Shown: piece after piece, positions 1 to 12,900 of the stretch | How positions within the stretch are numbered: the first letter of the stretch is position 1 | How the letters are laid out: every line of letters begins with the position of its first letter | Assembly: GCA_022605955.1 (NCBI GenBank) | Contig: JAKCOZ010000105.1 | Coordinates: forward strand, 620,001-684,000 | Origin: Rallus limicola | Lineage: Eukaryota > Chordata > Aves > Gruiformes > Rallidae | DNA: 64,000 nucleotides | Direction of reading: 5' to 3' | The notes under the pieces: model-generated | What the model saw: only the letters and a program-made list of their open reading frames with translations | What the model was told of the DNA's origin: nothing | Database searches by the model: none | Translations under genes and position numbers: made by a program

Positions 1-3000
1 CCCTCCTGAAGTCAGGGGCACCTCAGCATACCTAAAACCTAGCAAGCACTTCAGTGTGTGTGGGTGGATAAGGCCCAGGTCCTCAGTGTGCAGTGAAGTC
101 TGGCTTCTGGTGAGTGAGGAGTTGCAGCAGTGAGCGTGCTGGCTCTGTGACAGGCTGCTGATGTTGTACTGGGAACACCTACCAGCACACAGAGGAGAGC
201 ACAGCACCGCTCCTTCCTGTCAGTGTCTCAATACTCTGGCCAGCTTGGTTTTTTGTTGTGGGTGTTGGGTTTCTGTTTTCTCTGTTCAGTTGAAGGGAAT
301 GGTTGCTGTAACACCAGACATGTAACATAACTGCAGTAAATGTTCGTAGAAATCCTACGAATAGTCCAGGCCTTGATTCTTAAAACCAGGACTAAAAGGG
401 GTTTAGAAACACCCTCTGAGCTTGCACCACTGATACACCTGGCTGAAAGCGTACAAGGAGCACGTTCCCCAGCAGGTTGTGAGCTGTGTGCCTGCCCAGC
501 TGGGAGAGCCAGGCATGCCCCAGGAGCATGCCATGCTCTGCGTGTTTGAAAGTGCAAAGGGAAAGATGCGTTTAACTGTGTTTGCCAGAACCCAAGAGTT
601 ATTTCCTGTATCTCTTCCCACTGGCTTCTTAGGGTAGAAGGGATGTGTGAGGGTTTATTGGAATAACCGGATCGTGCTCTGGCAGAGGCTGTGTGGTGAG
701 ATCCTGGGTGGAAGGTATGGGTTATGGACAGGGCTGGTGTTTGCAGCATACAACAAGAGGTGTGCCGGTGTTTGTACCAGGGGCAGCGTTTGGGGGCCTC
801 TCTGTGGGTGGCACTGGCTGCCCACATGGAAACCGGCCCCCCTGGTTTAATTGAGAAGGGGCCTCAGCAAGCGGCTGGGCTGGGGGGTGTGGGGCCCTCT
901 GCCTTCCCGGGTGCAGTGCCAGAGGCTGGCACACAGGGTGGGAAGCAGGGGGAATTATCTTCTGCCTAATCCAAGAAAATGCTGTTTTTTCTGAGCTATC
1001 TGTGCCTCTTCTGACAATGGCAATTACTGCTTTTTGCCTTACATTAATGATTGCTGTTTTATTTAATAAATTGGATACAAAATAAACAAGTTAGAGCTTG
1101 CTATTGACCTATCAATTACGATGTCTGATTACTCCTCTGGGGAACATACGTAGTCATTTGTCCTGACATTTTGTTAGAATAAGGTGGTATTATGGGACCA
1201 ATCCACCTAATTCCTTACTCCCTGGGGCCGCTTAGTGTACTTAGCTGTTCAAAAGGTGATTTCTGAAGCATGACAGCTGTTGGTGTTGTGGCCATTGTGT
1301 GGTGAACAAAATGGGTTATATTTGACTCGAGTGCTGCCTTTGTATAAGTGATACAGAAGCCATTTCATAAATAAGGTACGACTCTTCCCTAGGAAATTGT
1401 GTTACTGCTTTGCATGTTGTTGTTGGAGCACATTTGGAAAAAACCTGGCGAACCATCACAGTGATGCAGGAGGAGATGTCTGAGCGTGGCATGGCTGTCA
1501 GGTCTGTTTGGTTTGTCCTGTTAGCTGCTGACATTCTTGCCTAGCTGTCTTGGTTTATGAGGTACATTGCAAGTAAGTTTCTCTTTGGATTCTTTTTACT
1601 GTTTCATTAATTTTAAGAGCCCTGTTTCAGCCAAACATCACTAGTAATTTTTCCTGTAGAAGGCACTGCTTTTCTAGACAGCTGCAGTGCTCTGTGTGCA
1701 ACAGGAAAAGCCTGCCTGAGTTGTGTCTGCAGAGCTTGCGAGCCCAAGGGTCCTTGCCTGTTGGTGGTACCCAGAGACCCCTGCAAGCAATGCTAAACAT
1801 TGGGGCTGGGGTATACCCACTCGGTATGTCACAGAAACCTAGCCCAGGTTTTATTTTACGCAGTGGGGGATGCCTTTGAACACTGGCATTGGCAGCTCTC
1901 ATGTCTGTCTCCTCCAGTGCTGTGCTTCTTGATGAAATAGGAAAGCTTTCCTTAGTTTCTGAAATGTGGCAATGTTACATATGTATTTTCATTTACAATC
2001 AAAACCCTTTTTGCTGGCAAATCCTACTGTAAGTAGTGTTTGCCTGGGTTAAAAAGCGCTGGGTTTGGATGAGGTTGTTACGCCTGTTGGTAGAGACGTG
2101 TCTCTGATGCTGGTTTGGGCAGCAGTAGAGGGATTCTGGCTCAGCCCTGGCTGGTCTGGCCGGTCCCTGGTAGGGACTCCTACGAAGCTGTGGGCACATG
2201 CTAGGTTTCACACGTTTGGCTTTTCTGTTCTGCACCTCCCACGGGCTAGTGTACTCTTTGAGGCGGCTTCTGGAATTTTCTTAGCAAAGTTGGGTCCCTG
2301 AGATGAATCTGGCTCACCACTGGATGTCATCATCGCTCTGTGATGAACTGCAGCCAGGGGAACATTTATCTGGCAGTAAAAAATAGTGTTGCCTGGCCAG
2401 AGATGACATTTAGCTTTGCCACGTTTGAAATCACTTGCTGCAGAGGAAGGGCTGTTTGCGAGTTTGAGGTCCGTAACCCTGTGGTGAGGTGTGGGACAGC
2501 CCTCTGCCCTGGTACACGGAGTGCTCCCTCTTCTGCCCAAAGCTCTGCCGTGGGTTTCCTCCACTGTGAAGATGTGGAATAGAAGATCTCTCGGGAGTCT
2601 CAGTGGGCTGTGCACTTACTGGGAAGGGCAATGTCCTTACCACAACTTGAAAATAAAACACTTATCTTCCTATATTGAGTTACGCTGACAACTAATATAT
2701 AGAGACTATATTTTTACTGTAATTTCATAGGAGGAGTTTAGTGGGCTTAATTGCATTAATCCTCTGCCTCCTATTTGTAAGAGAGGAGAAGCTGTTAGAA
2801 GTCCTAGACTGCTTCCTGCCGAAGTGACACGGGAGAGAGATGTAGGAGTGTCTGACAGGTAACAAGAGCAGCTCTGTTTTCTGTTTGACCCCTCAGCATG
2901 TTGGTGAACCTGCAGCTCTCTGCTCTGTGGGGTGGGAGGGCACACAGCCCAGTGCAGTCAGGAGAGCGCCATATACTCCATATACTTAAGGGCAGATGAA

Positions 3001-3783
3001 ATACCATCATACACAGTGTTATCTCTTGACCCTTTCTTGTGTGTTTGTTCTGAGAATTATGTTGGCTAGTGAGACCTGGAGATATAAATGAAAAAGAAAA
3101 CACACAGAGCTTGTTGTCTTAACCAGTGCTAGAAAGAATGGGAGCTGAGAAGCTAGTGATTAACACTTGGTAGTAAGATTTTTGGCTAGCATATTGATCT
3201 CAGTGACTTTGAAATAGGAGTTTGCTCATTTGACAGCATGGCTTTCAGTGTAGCTGCTCTGTATTTAAGCAACAAGAAGGTTAATCTGATCATCTTGGAA
3301 GAGATTTTTTCAATGAAACATGCACAGACACACAAGATACAAGTTACCAATCAATTTAAAGGAAAAATGTTTCCAGAAATGTAACAGCAACAGTAAAAAC
3401 AGCTCTAGAAGGTATAAAAACGGCCCTAGCAGTACATAAGTATACATTCCCGAGGTGTTAGCAGAGTGGTGCTGTGTTCTAGAAGGGGGGTTGTTTTCTG
3501 CTCTCTTCTCTTGTGAGAACTCCACAGCATCTTTTTCAGGGGAAGCCAGACCATTAAGCTCTGCTAATTTTCTATGACCTATTAAACATGCACCTGTTTC
3601 AACATTTTAGTGCTATTTATCTGCTGTGTGTTATCTCGTGCTGTGCAAGTCATGCCAGTAAGCCATAGTAAGTTTTGTGTGAGGGCAGGGTAATGCCTTA
3701 CTGACGGTTCAATGGTTCTTAGTGACTTTGCTGGGTTTTTTTATGCGTTTCTCTGACACATTACCTGTTTATTTTCTTTACAG
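1..3783 (+). other. CFAP61: CFAP61 intron (3' part)
   Basis: No exon with a convincing acceptor, donor and CFAP61-like translation was found here. Short open frames on both strands are unrecognised, overlap each other and look like chance. The stretch ends in a pyrimidine tract and a CAGCAG acceptor. I read it as intron lying upstream of the first visible exon. Confidence 0.7.
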
Positions 3784-3911
3784 CAGAGTTATGCTTTGAA
3801 CCACATAAATAGAAAGCTGATTCTGGACTCGAAAGCGTCTGTCAACACCAGAATTGTGGTGGTCGGTGCCTCTGATGTTGGAATCTCTTTTCTGGAAACA
3901 CTCGTGTTTTG
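3784..3911 (+). CDS. CFAP61: CFAP61 exon a: first dinucleotide-fold strand
   Basis: The acceptor is TTTCTTTACAG at 3773-3783 and the donor is G|GTGAGT at 3912. The exon is 128 nt, starts in phase 0 and ends with two bases of a codon. It translates from QSYALNHINRK to IVVVGASDVGISFLETLVF, which holds the GxSxxG turn of a Rossmann fold. A second AG at 3784-3786 makes a tandem NAGNAG acceptor, so a form lacking the first Gln is possible. Confidence 0.93.
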
Positions 3912-6900
3912 GTGAGTGTATTGCTTCATTTACTGGAAAGGGCATGTTACCTTCTGTTTGAAAGGGCTTCCTTCCTCCATCAGAAGCGTGTTTGAGTCTG
4001 TGTCCAGGTAGTAGATGCTAAGTAGATGCTAAGGCTGGAGTGGTTGCAGATGGCAGCTATATGTGCTGACTGTGGGACTCACAAACTGGCATTTCTAAGG
4101 TGTCAGAGAATTGAATGTTTTGCCTGTTTTTTTTCCATTAAGCCAAGAGGTTGTATTTCTATAAGAACCATTAACAACATCACAAACTAAAACACAAATA
4201 ACAAGTTTGAAGTGCTTCATGGAAGTGGTATTGGAGGAGTGAGGAAACAGTGCCTGTTTCTTGGGTTTCTTAGTTCTGGACTTGCTGTAGAGCATCCCTT
4301 TTCAGGGTAAAACTGTTTTCCTCTCAGCACTTTCTGGGCTTTCAGGTCCACTCAAACTTCAGTCAGCAGTTCATGGGCAGTCAGCACTCAGTGCAAAATG
4401 TCACAGATCTTAGACTAATGTATGAATGAATTTCAGAAAGATTTATTATAGGTTTTTTTTACACTTTCACATCGTCATCAGATAAAGTCTCCTGATCAAT
4501 GTGAAGGCTTTTTAATACAATTTGGTTTAATTTACTCATAATTTTCTAATACTCTTTGCAAAGGTTATGTGCACTAAAAATAGCTGGATTGAATCAATTT
4601 GCAAGCCCCTAATCCTTAAAAAGAGGAAGTAGTTTTCTCCTCGTTATTCTTCATACTTAATTATTTTACATTATCAGTCACCATGGAAACACACAAATGT
4701 AATTCACTTACCTACAGAACAATTATTAGAACTAGATTTTACAAGTGTTTTCAACTTGTTTGAGACTGGAGAAATCTATTTTTCATTGAGCAGAGCAATC
4801 ATCATGAGAATTACCTCTCCTGACTGGAGGGCTGCAGCAGGCTGTTCCTGCTCCTGGTGTGCTGGGGCTGTGGCACTGCAGCTGGTGGGTCCATACGGGA
4901 GGTTTGGGGCTGATGCTCTTGGAGCATTGCTGTGGGGCAGCTGTGGGCACCGCTGCTCATCTGCCCGAACCAAAAATGAGCTGTGCCATGTGTGCCACAA
5001 AGGGGGAGTGCCTGTAGTCAGCTTACAGAGCAAGGCTTCCGCTGAGGCTCGCTGCCTTGCCGCTGGATTTCCTGTGAATGGAGGTTTGTCACAGAGGTCA
5101 GAGCAGTGGTGCACCCAGATCAGTGCCTGTCCCATCAAAGGGCAGTGCAGCAATGCTGCAGATGTGTTTATGGAAGGGGCTGTGAGCAGGGAAAGCCTCT
5201 TCCTGCTGCATGGGTGCTCTGAGCCTGGAGAGCTTAACCTAACACTGGGTGAGTGAAGGTGATCTCAGAGTTTGTGTTCCACCCTCCTAATAGAGGTCTC
5301 TTGCGGAGCATATTCACATGCAGACATGTGTGTCCAGCCATGGTGCTGCTGTTCCTGGGTCCACCTGTGAACGTTGGATTCAGAAGCAGGCAGGCTGTGG
5401 AGGCGGTGGCGCTGGCAGTGTGGACAGAGCCTGGCCTCCCTGCTGCACGGCGGCTCTCAGGAGGTACAGGTGTAGAGGCAGCTCTGGAGGCTGCGCTGCA
5501 GCCGCTGCTGTCCCATGTGTCAGGAGCTGCTGAAAGCTGGGCAGCAGAGCTGAGATGCTGGGGAAGTGGGGAGAGAGTTGCGTCGTAAATTGCTGCAGTA
5601 ATTAACTTCCCTGCAGGAACACGGCAAGCAGGGAAGGAATTCCTGTATGAGGCTCCTCCTGGGCAGCACAATTATATGCTTCCTCCTGTATGAAGCCAGG
5701 ACGTAGGTGACTCTCTAGTGCCAGGACCAGGCGTGTATAAATTGTGGCAGTGTCAGACCACCGTTTGTTGAAGCCATGTAAACTGAGTGGTGTCCAGTGC
5801 TGAAGGAGAAGCAGTGAGTGAACAAACCCCTGCTTGTGGAAAAGCAGCTCAGCCCAGCAACGCCAGCTCGGCCCCTATTGTTCTCTGCCCTCCAAAGTGT
5901 CAGCGCTGGCTGGCGCTCCTGCCTCCCCTTTGTTGTAGGACAGGGAGAAAGCCCTTTCCCTGTCAGGGTTTCTTTGGCTCGATTCACTACAGAGAGAGGT
6001 TAGGCTAAAACGCAAGTTTTTACTTATTTTTAGTGAGTAACTTGGTATTGGGGGGAGGAGAAAAAGAAAAATTGAAAGGAAAAGAGTTTTATCAGGCATT
6101 CTGGTAAATGTATGCTTGCAGGACTGTGAGCCGCTCACATTGATGAATTACCGTGAACGAGGAACCTTAAAGGACTTTGATTCAAGACTAAAGCAAGTTT
6201 GTAAGAAGTTACCCCTTTTTTTTGTCCTTGCTGAGATCAAGTACATGTATACTAGATTTATAAAAGAAAAAGGTGGTGTAAATACTCGTCTTGCAAGTAC
6301 TCATTGAAAATCATAGCTCCACTTTACATGCAAGCATAGGCTGTGTATTTGTGAACAGGGAATACCAGTGCCTGTGAATGTGAGAAAAGGGGTAATGAGT
6401 TTGGTTTGGAGTTCTGCAGATACCAGTTCTTGGAGGTGAAGTTCAGCTGCGGTTAAAAACTTCTTGAAAAACCTCTGAACGGCTGGAACGGGGGAGAGCG
6501 AGTGGCAGAGCCCTCAGTGTTCCCCAAAGGTATGTCCTGATGGCTGTAAGTTATAGCCCAGCATTTTAGTACTTCCACATTTCCACGTAGGGAAGTGCTG
6601 GAAAGGCTAACCTCACTCCACAGAGCTGCCTTCCCAGGAGGGCAGGGCTTTGCTGGTGCTTGCTTTCTTGTAATTTACGGTGGCAGCATTAGGCCAGAGA
6701 GATGTGCACTTGGGGACACAGCATCCTTGGTGTGTGCGGTGCATGGTACAGCGCAGCATGCCAACCAGCACGCCCTGACAGCAGGGGACCCAAGTTGGGC
6801 TGCGAGAGTGCAGAAAGCTTGCTCACAGCAGCATCGTGTCGCTGGCTCTGGGTAGTGAACCAATTAGCTTTTTATCCACCTCTTTGCATATAGCTGTGGA

Positions 6901-9900
6901 AAGCATTATTGTCTTCTGATTATAGTGAAAACCCTTTTTAATCCATGGGTTCGAAAACCTCCTTAATCCAACCCCTGGTGTAAACAATGGCTTGCCCTTG
7001 GAGGATGGTGGGTATGTACATGATGTGCCACACAAAGTAGCAATAAATGAATAGTGGCTGAGATGACAATATTTTGTGGGGAATACATTCCCCTTCCCAT
7101 GTGGGTACACTGAAAGAATTGCTGCATTTCAGGAAGCAAATGGACTGAAGTATATATTTCTGTCAGAGCCCTGAACTGTTTTCCTTAAAGCCGAATGAGA
7201 GTCTGGCTTAGGAAAGGAGTGAGGTTTTGTCTGCAGGATGGTTTCTCCCTTTGTGAGTTAAAGGTGTCCAAGCTGAGCTCAGGGATTTCTTAAAGCGTGG
7301 TTCCTGACAGAGCAGCTACAACTGCCGTTATCTGGCAGCACCGTATTATACAATATCCTGCACATCTGTCCTGTTTGGCAATAGTTAGCATAATGCTTGC
7401 TGCTTAATTAGGCTTTTTATCTTTGCATTTGTCTGAGAACATCTGAAGCCTTCCATGTTGCCTGTCACTAATTAGTTGACTAATTAAATAGTTAGTGCTT
7501 ACTTGCTGATCACAGAACTAACACGTAATGAATGGTTTAGTGATCTTCATTGTTTTATACTATCTATCTTGGCCATGTGAATTGATGAACGTGTGCTTCC
7601 TTCTGACTGCCTTTTTTGCATGCCATGGCAGATCCAGAACAATGTTGTAGCCGACCATGTGTTGGGTGTCACTGGGCCAGCGTCTCTCAGACATTGTTGC
7701 CTCCCATCATTCCTGGTGAATAGAGATCAAGCTGCGACAGGGATAAATACCATGGGTCATATCTTGCCTTGTTGCGCAGGCAGGGCCACAATGAGCACTG
7801 TCAGTGACTGAGACCAGACATGAACTAGGGGAGAGGATGTGGGTCAAGATCAGCCTTCCCAACAGCCATTTGATGTGCCTCTGCCAAAAAATGATGCTCC
7901 ACTAGCATTGGTGTGTGGGTATTTTGTAGTTCTGCTCTTGCTTCAGAGGCAGTCCTCAGACTTAGGTGATTCTTTCAGCTCTAAGTACTTGCCCTTTAAA
8001 CACAGGCAAACGTTTGTCTGAGCCCAAGCTCTTCTTTCATGCTTTGAATCCGTGACTGTAAATTTTTGTTTATCTATGAATGATCACAGCTTCTCCTTCT
8101 GTGTTAGAACTGCTCTGGGAAATAGTACCACTCTCATAAAAGGCCTACTTCAAAATTGAAATGACTCACCAGGACTCTGATGGGGTTGTGTTTTGTATTC
8201 ATCATACCTCTCCTGGTGACTAAGCGTGACATCAGCGTGGCTGCTTCAGCAGCTCGCACAGAGCTTGGTAACCTGACTGCAGAAGCATCTGGTAGCTCTC
8301 TGCTCAGTGCAGCTCAGAGCAAACCCAGCAGCGCTCTGAGCACAAACAGTGTGTGCGGGTTTCCCGGTTCTCTGCTGCAGTGATGGAGGAGAGGTGCTTT
8401 CTCTCCTGTTCATGTTTTGAACAAAGAAAAATCAACTCGTTTCCTGGAGCTGTTGCAGAGGGGTCACTGCTGAGCGCTCTAAGCAGGCTGTAAACTGGGC
8501 TGGTTTTAAGGCACAGGAGGACTGCTCAGACTGCTTCGGGGAGATTAGTTGGCTGGTTGTGCTCACCCCTCTAGTGCCAGTTGGATTCCTGTTCATGCTT
8601 CCGTGTGTGTACTCTAACAGACAGTGATCACTGCTTGAAGGTGCTTGTTGTTTCTGAGTGCTTGATGAGCTGGAATTTGAGGGTTTCTCTTCTGGATCGC
8701 TGTGATTACCTTCCAGATCCAGGAAGGAGATGAGTCTGAATGCAGGATACATCAAAATGAGCAGAGGGGATGTAGTGACAAGGTGGTGGATCTTTACTGC
8801 ATGCTGTGTTAGCCCGATGCCCCGAGTTTGTGGTGTGGGTTGGGTGGGCAGGATGGAGCTCCACAGTGCCATAGCTCAATTGCTTCTGGTACCCATGTTC
8901 CTACACCGTATTGTGGTGTGGATGGGGACACATCCCATGGCACGGCTCGTTCCCCACGAGCACAGTGGTCAGTAGTATCCCTTTAAGCTATGTGGTGTGG
9001 GCCATTTTGGGGAGGAGCTCTTGGAGAAGGCTCCTGTTGCCCTGGTGAAGAGATGGGCATCGTGTGGCTCTGTGGCACTGCACCTCTGAGCTATCTTGTG
9101 TTGAGAGATGCAATATCAGCGAGGCAGCTGTGCTCCTCAGGCTGCCAGGGCTGGAGGTGCTGCGAGGCCCAGATCTGCAGCTGCTACATGCAGATGTGTG
9201 AGATGAGGAATTTTGGCCTCTGCCAGCCGTGTCCGTGGGCTGCCAGCTTTCTGTCACGAGGACGAGGCACTCGGGTGGTGCCTCAGAACATGCAACTTTT
9301 ATGAGTGTCTTCTCTTTCTGCATGCTCCTGCTGTCAGGAGAAAGTTCTTGGCCATAAGATAGGACAAAAAGCTCCTTGGTACAAATCTAAAGCTCTTCAA
9401 ACTCAAGGGAAGTTTATCTTTTGACACCCATGGGCTTTTCTGGGGTGTGTACTTTTTCATCTCTCTGAAGGCAGCGTTGCTGAATCTGCACCCAGCAGCT
9501 TCACAGTTGAAACACTAGTCTCTCCTGTAGTGATCTGGAGAATGGGGGTTTGGTAAGCAGACAGCCCTAAAGAAACCCCAGATGCTGTAGTTCGAACATG
9601 AACAATTGGCCAGTAATATTAACAATGTCCTGTTCACCAGCTGGGATGCACACTGTTACTCACAGCAACATTTGCACAGGAGCAGGCAAACAGCAACATG
9701 TCAGCCACACTCTGGTTTTACTGCCCAATTTACGGTATCTTTATTTGTGAGAAATGGTGTTGATGTCTCTCGGCTGCGATTTTGAATCTGTGAGGTGATT
9801 AGATTTAAACAGCCAGAGACTGTCACTACCAAGGCCGCCATCAGATATCCCTTATTTTCTGTCTAGAGGAATAATTGCCTTGTTTTATCCTTCAAACAGG

Positions 9901-12900
9901 ATGAAAAGCTGAAACATTTATGGAATGGAAATGGAAATTTTAGTAAGAAAAGGCTCTTGCTGAAGCAGAGGTGGGCTGGTGCCTGTATCTGGTCAAGCTC
10001 AAAGCCAACTTTGGGATGGCAGTGCTGAGCTGGCAGGTACTGTAGCCATGGATGTCTCCACCTGAAGTGGCCGATGGACCAGGCGCCCTGAGGGAAGAGC
10101 AGTTCGGATTCCCCTGTTCCATCACCTAGCAGTTTGCACTCGAGGGCTTTGCTGTGCTGGTTTTACTGTGCTGGATCTGGGAGGTGCCTTGTGTGAAGGC
10201 TGTCGTTTCCCAAAGCGCCTCCTTCTAGGAGCTCTTGTGGCTGGGCTCTCAAATGAGTCAGGGAAGGTCAGACTTTGCTGCAGGAGTTCAGTTTATGGTT
10301 GCAGTGTCTCTCCATAGGGAGTGCCACAGCAGTTGATGTCTGAGCCTAAATATGACACTAAAGGAGTAAATAGGCTTGGTTTTAAGCTGGGTTAGAAGTC
10401 TGTTAAATGTTGTGCTCCAGGCTTGTATGCTACATGGGTTCCAGGCCTGGTAGACACCTGGTGAGTATCAGCAGGATGTGGTGGAGGGAGGGAGGGAGAA
10501 GTGTAGTGACAGAATTGCAAAGGTCAGCGTGGGCTGAGGAGCAGAGTGTGGAAAAGAATTAGTCTAGCAAAGGGAGAAGGACTCAAGTGAACTACAGTAA
10601 AGGGCTGGGATCAGAGGAGGGGAATGGTGCAGAGACAAACAGGGAAAGTGGAATTGATGTAGGCAGGGGAAGCAAAGGCAGTTGCTGGGGGATGACAGGT
10701 GGTTGGAAAGGGTAAAAGCAGTGACAGGGACAGAAGCGTGGCTGAGCTGTTTCAGGAGGAGGAGTTACAATAGGGAGTTTGAAAGAAAAGACTGGAAAAG
10801 ACATGTTTGGAAATGTTCAGGGAGAAATGGAGACTGCAGTGTGATGTAAAGCTGTCAGAAAAGGAGAAATTAGAATTGAAGCAGAGTTAGAGCTGCCAAT
10901 GTTCTTGATTGTATTGTCAAGGAAGAGGGTAGTGACAGGCAAGCATCGAAATCACAAGGCAGGATGGGATCTAGGGCTAGAAAAAAGCGAGGGACTAACT
11001 CATCTATGCTAGGAGGAGAACTGAAGTTTAACTGCAGAGGAGCAGCTTTTGAGATGGGGTGTTGGAGAAGGGCTGGCTGCCACAGGGTGGGACACCAGGT
11101 GATGAGCTAGTGTTGGGGAGGTGGCATGTGTCAGAGCTAAGGAGGAGCAGGAAAGATTTTTTTTGAGAAAAGGAGGTAAAATTCCAGGGGCAGCAGAAGC
11201 TTTCTGAGAATAAGTCTGTCTTAAACAGAAAAAAAAATCCAACTTGTAAGTTCGTGCTTGATTGTCCTTATCCAGTTCAAGTAGATAGAATGCTTTGGGG
11301 TGTAAGGGACCTCAAAGATCATTTGGTTTCATCCCCCAATAAATGTATGCCAACAAATATGGGGCAGAAGTAAGAGTTAGCACCATGGAAAACAGAGCAC
11401 TAGCCAGTACACATACTGGGGGCAAAAAATGTGGCTATCTTCACAACTGTGCTCATAAATTTTATGTCTTGTGATAGTGGGCACTAGAATTCAACACTAA
11501 GGGAGTGCCATTGAGTTCTTCTATGTAGAATCAAAGTTCAAAGTCTGGAGAGAGGCCCTGTAAGGAAGAGCTGCCAGAGACACCCACAGCATCCTCGAAG
11601 GGTGCTGGTCAAAGTCAATGTTACTTAGCTTGTTAATGGGTTCTTGCTAAGATGTCAAAGGTGGTGACAGCAGTGGATTTCATGGCCTGGGCTTACAGTG
11701 GAATATGGCATCTGTTAGAATTAACCCCCAGTAAAGCTGGTGGAAAGCTTCTGAGAAAACGGTGCTTTAATAAAAAGCACTGTTCCATTGAAAGGCAAGT
11801 TCCTGAAGGGAGAACGTTGTTTCCAGGAAGAACTGGCTGGGATGTGACAGAGGTTTTCCTGAGGTGTCAGTCATTTAGTAAAAGCAGCTCTTCTGTATCT
11901 TGATTCTGTAATTTTTTTAAAAATCAAAATCAGAACCAAAAATGTTCCTCTTCATCTGTTCTGAAGGAGTCAGAAGAGCTTTCTGGAGTTCAGAAGGATG
12001 GTGAATGTCACTGATGCTGTGGCCTGGCTTGGGAGGGGAGGTAACTGTGTTCTGGAAATCGTAAGGTGTGAATTCTACTCAAGCAGCAGGCTTACTTATT
12101 CCCTGGTGTTGAAGCAGCAGTCAAATTAAGTGTGAGCTACTGACAATTAGATTCACTTCCCCCTTTTTTTTTTTTGGTTGGTGGTGGTGTTGATAGGTCT
12201 GTCACTGGTCTTGGGAGGACGAGTCAGGATGGGCAGTTTAGAGAACAAAAAGATATGTGTGAAACCCCTTTCTTGATCCTTGTATTGAAAAGTGTCCCAG
12301 TAAAGACTTGATTGTTATCCCTTCTTTCATTGAGGAAATGCATTCAAATCTTAACACTTTTTCCTGTGGTTGATCCAATGGAGAACTGGCTTATCTTTGT
12401 TTACTCGTAATTAAAGAGGGATAACTTGTAGGTGGACATCTGTTGGTCAGCAGTTAAGCTGGAATCCTGTTCTGAGGTCGGTAATTGATGCACTTACATA
12501 AGGTTCTTGAACAGACGCTTTGGGCAATTGTTGATACAAACAATAACCCCTTTCTGCTGCTTCTGTTACTGACTCTCCCTGGAAGCTTAATAACCGTGTG
12601 TTGTGGGATCAGTTGCAGGGCTGCTGGAATGGCATCACGGGGGGAACGGTTCTGCTCTGTTTTCACCCATCTCCACATGTGGTTTTGTGTGGGTTCTTCC
12701 TTGCCTGAGCCAAGCAGAGCTGCCCAGGGAGTGGGGAGAAGGGCAGAGGCCTTCACAGCTCTACCAGTAACAGCAACGGGCTTTGAGCAGACAAAAGCAG
12801 TTTGTAGCAGCACACAGACCTGTTGCTCACAGATTGCCCCAAGAAAGTCTGCAGTACAGGTAGCATCTTTATCCTCCAGTGAGGATGCAGGTGAGCAGGG

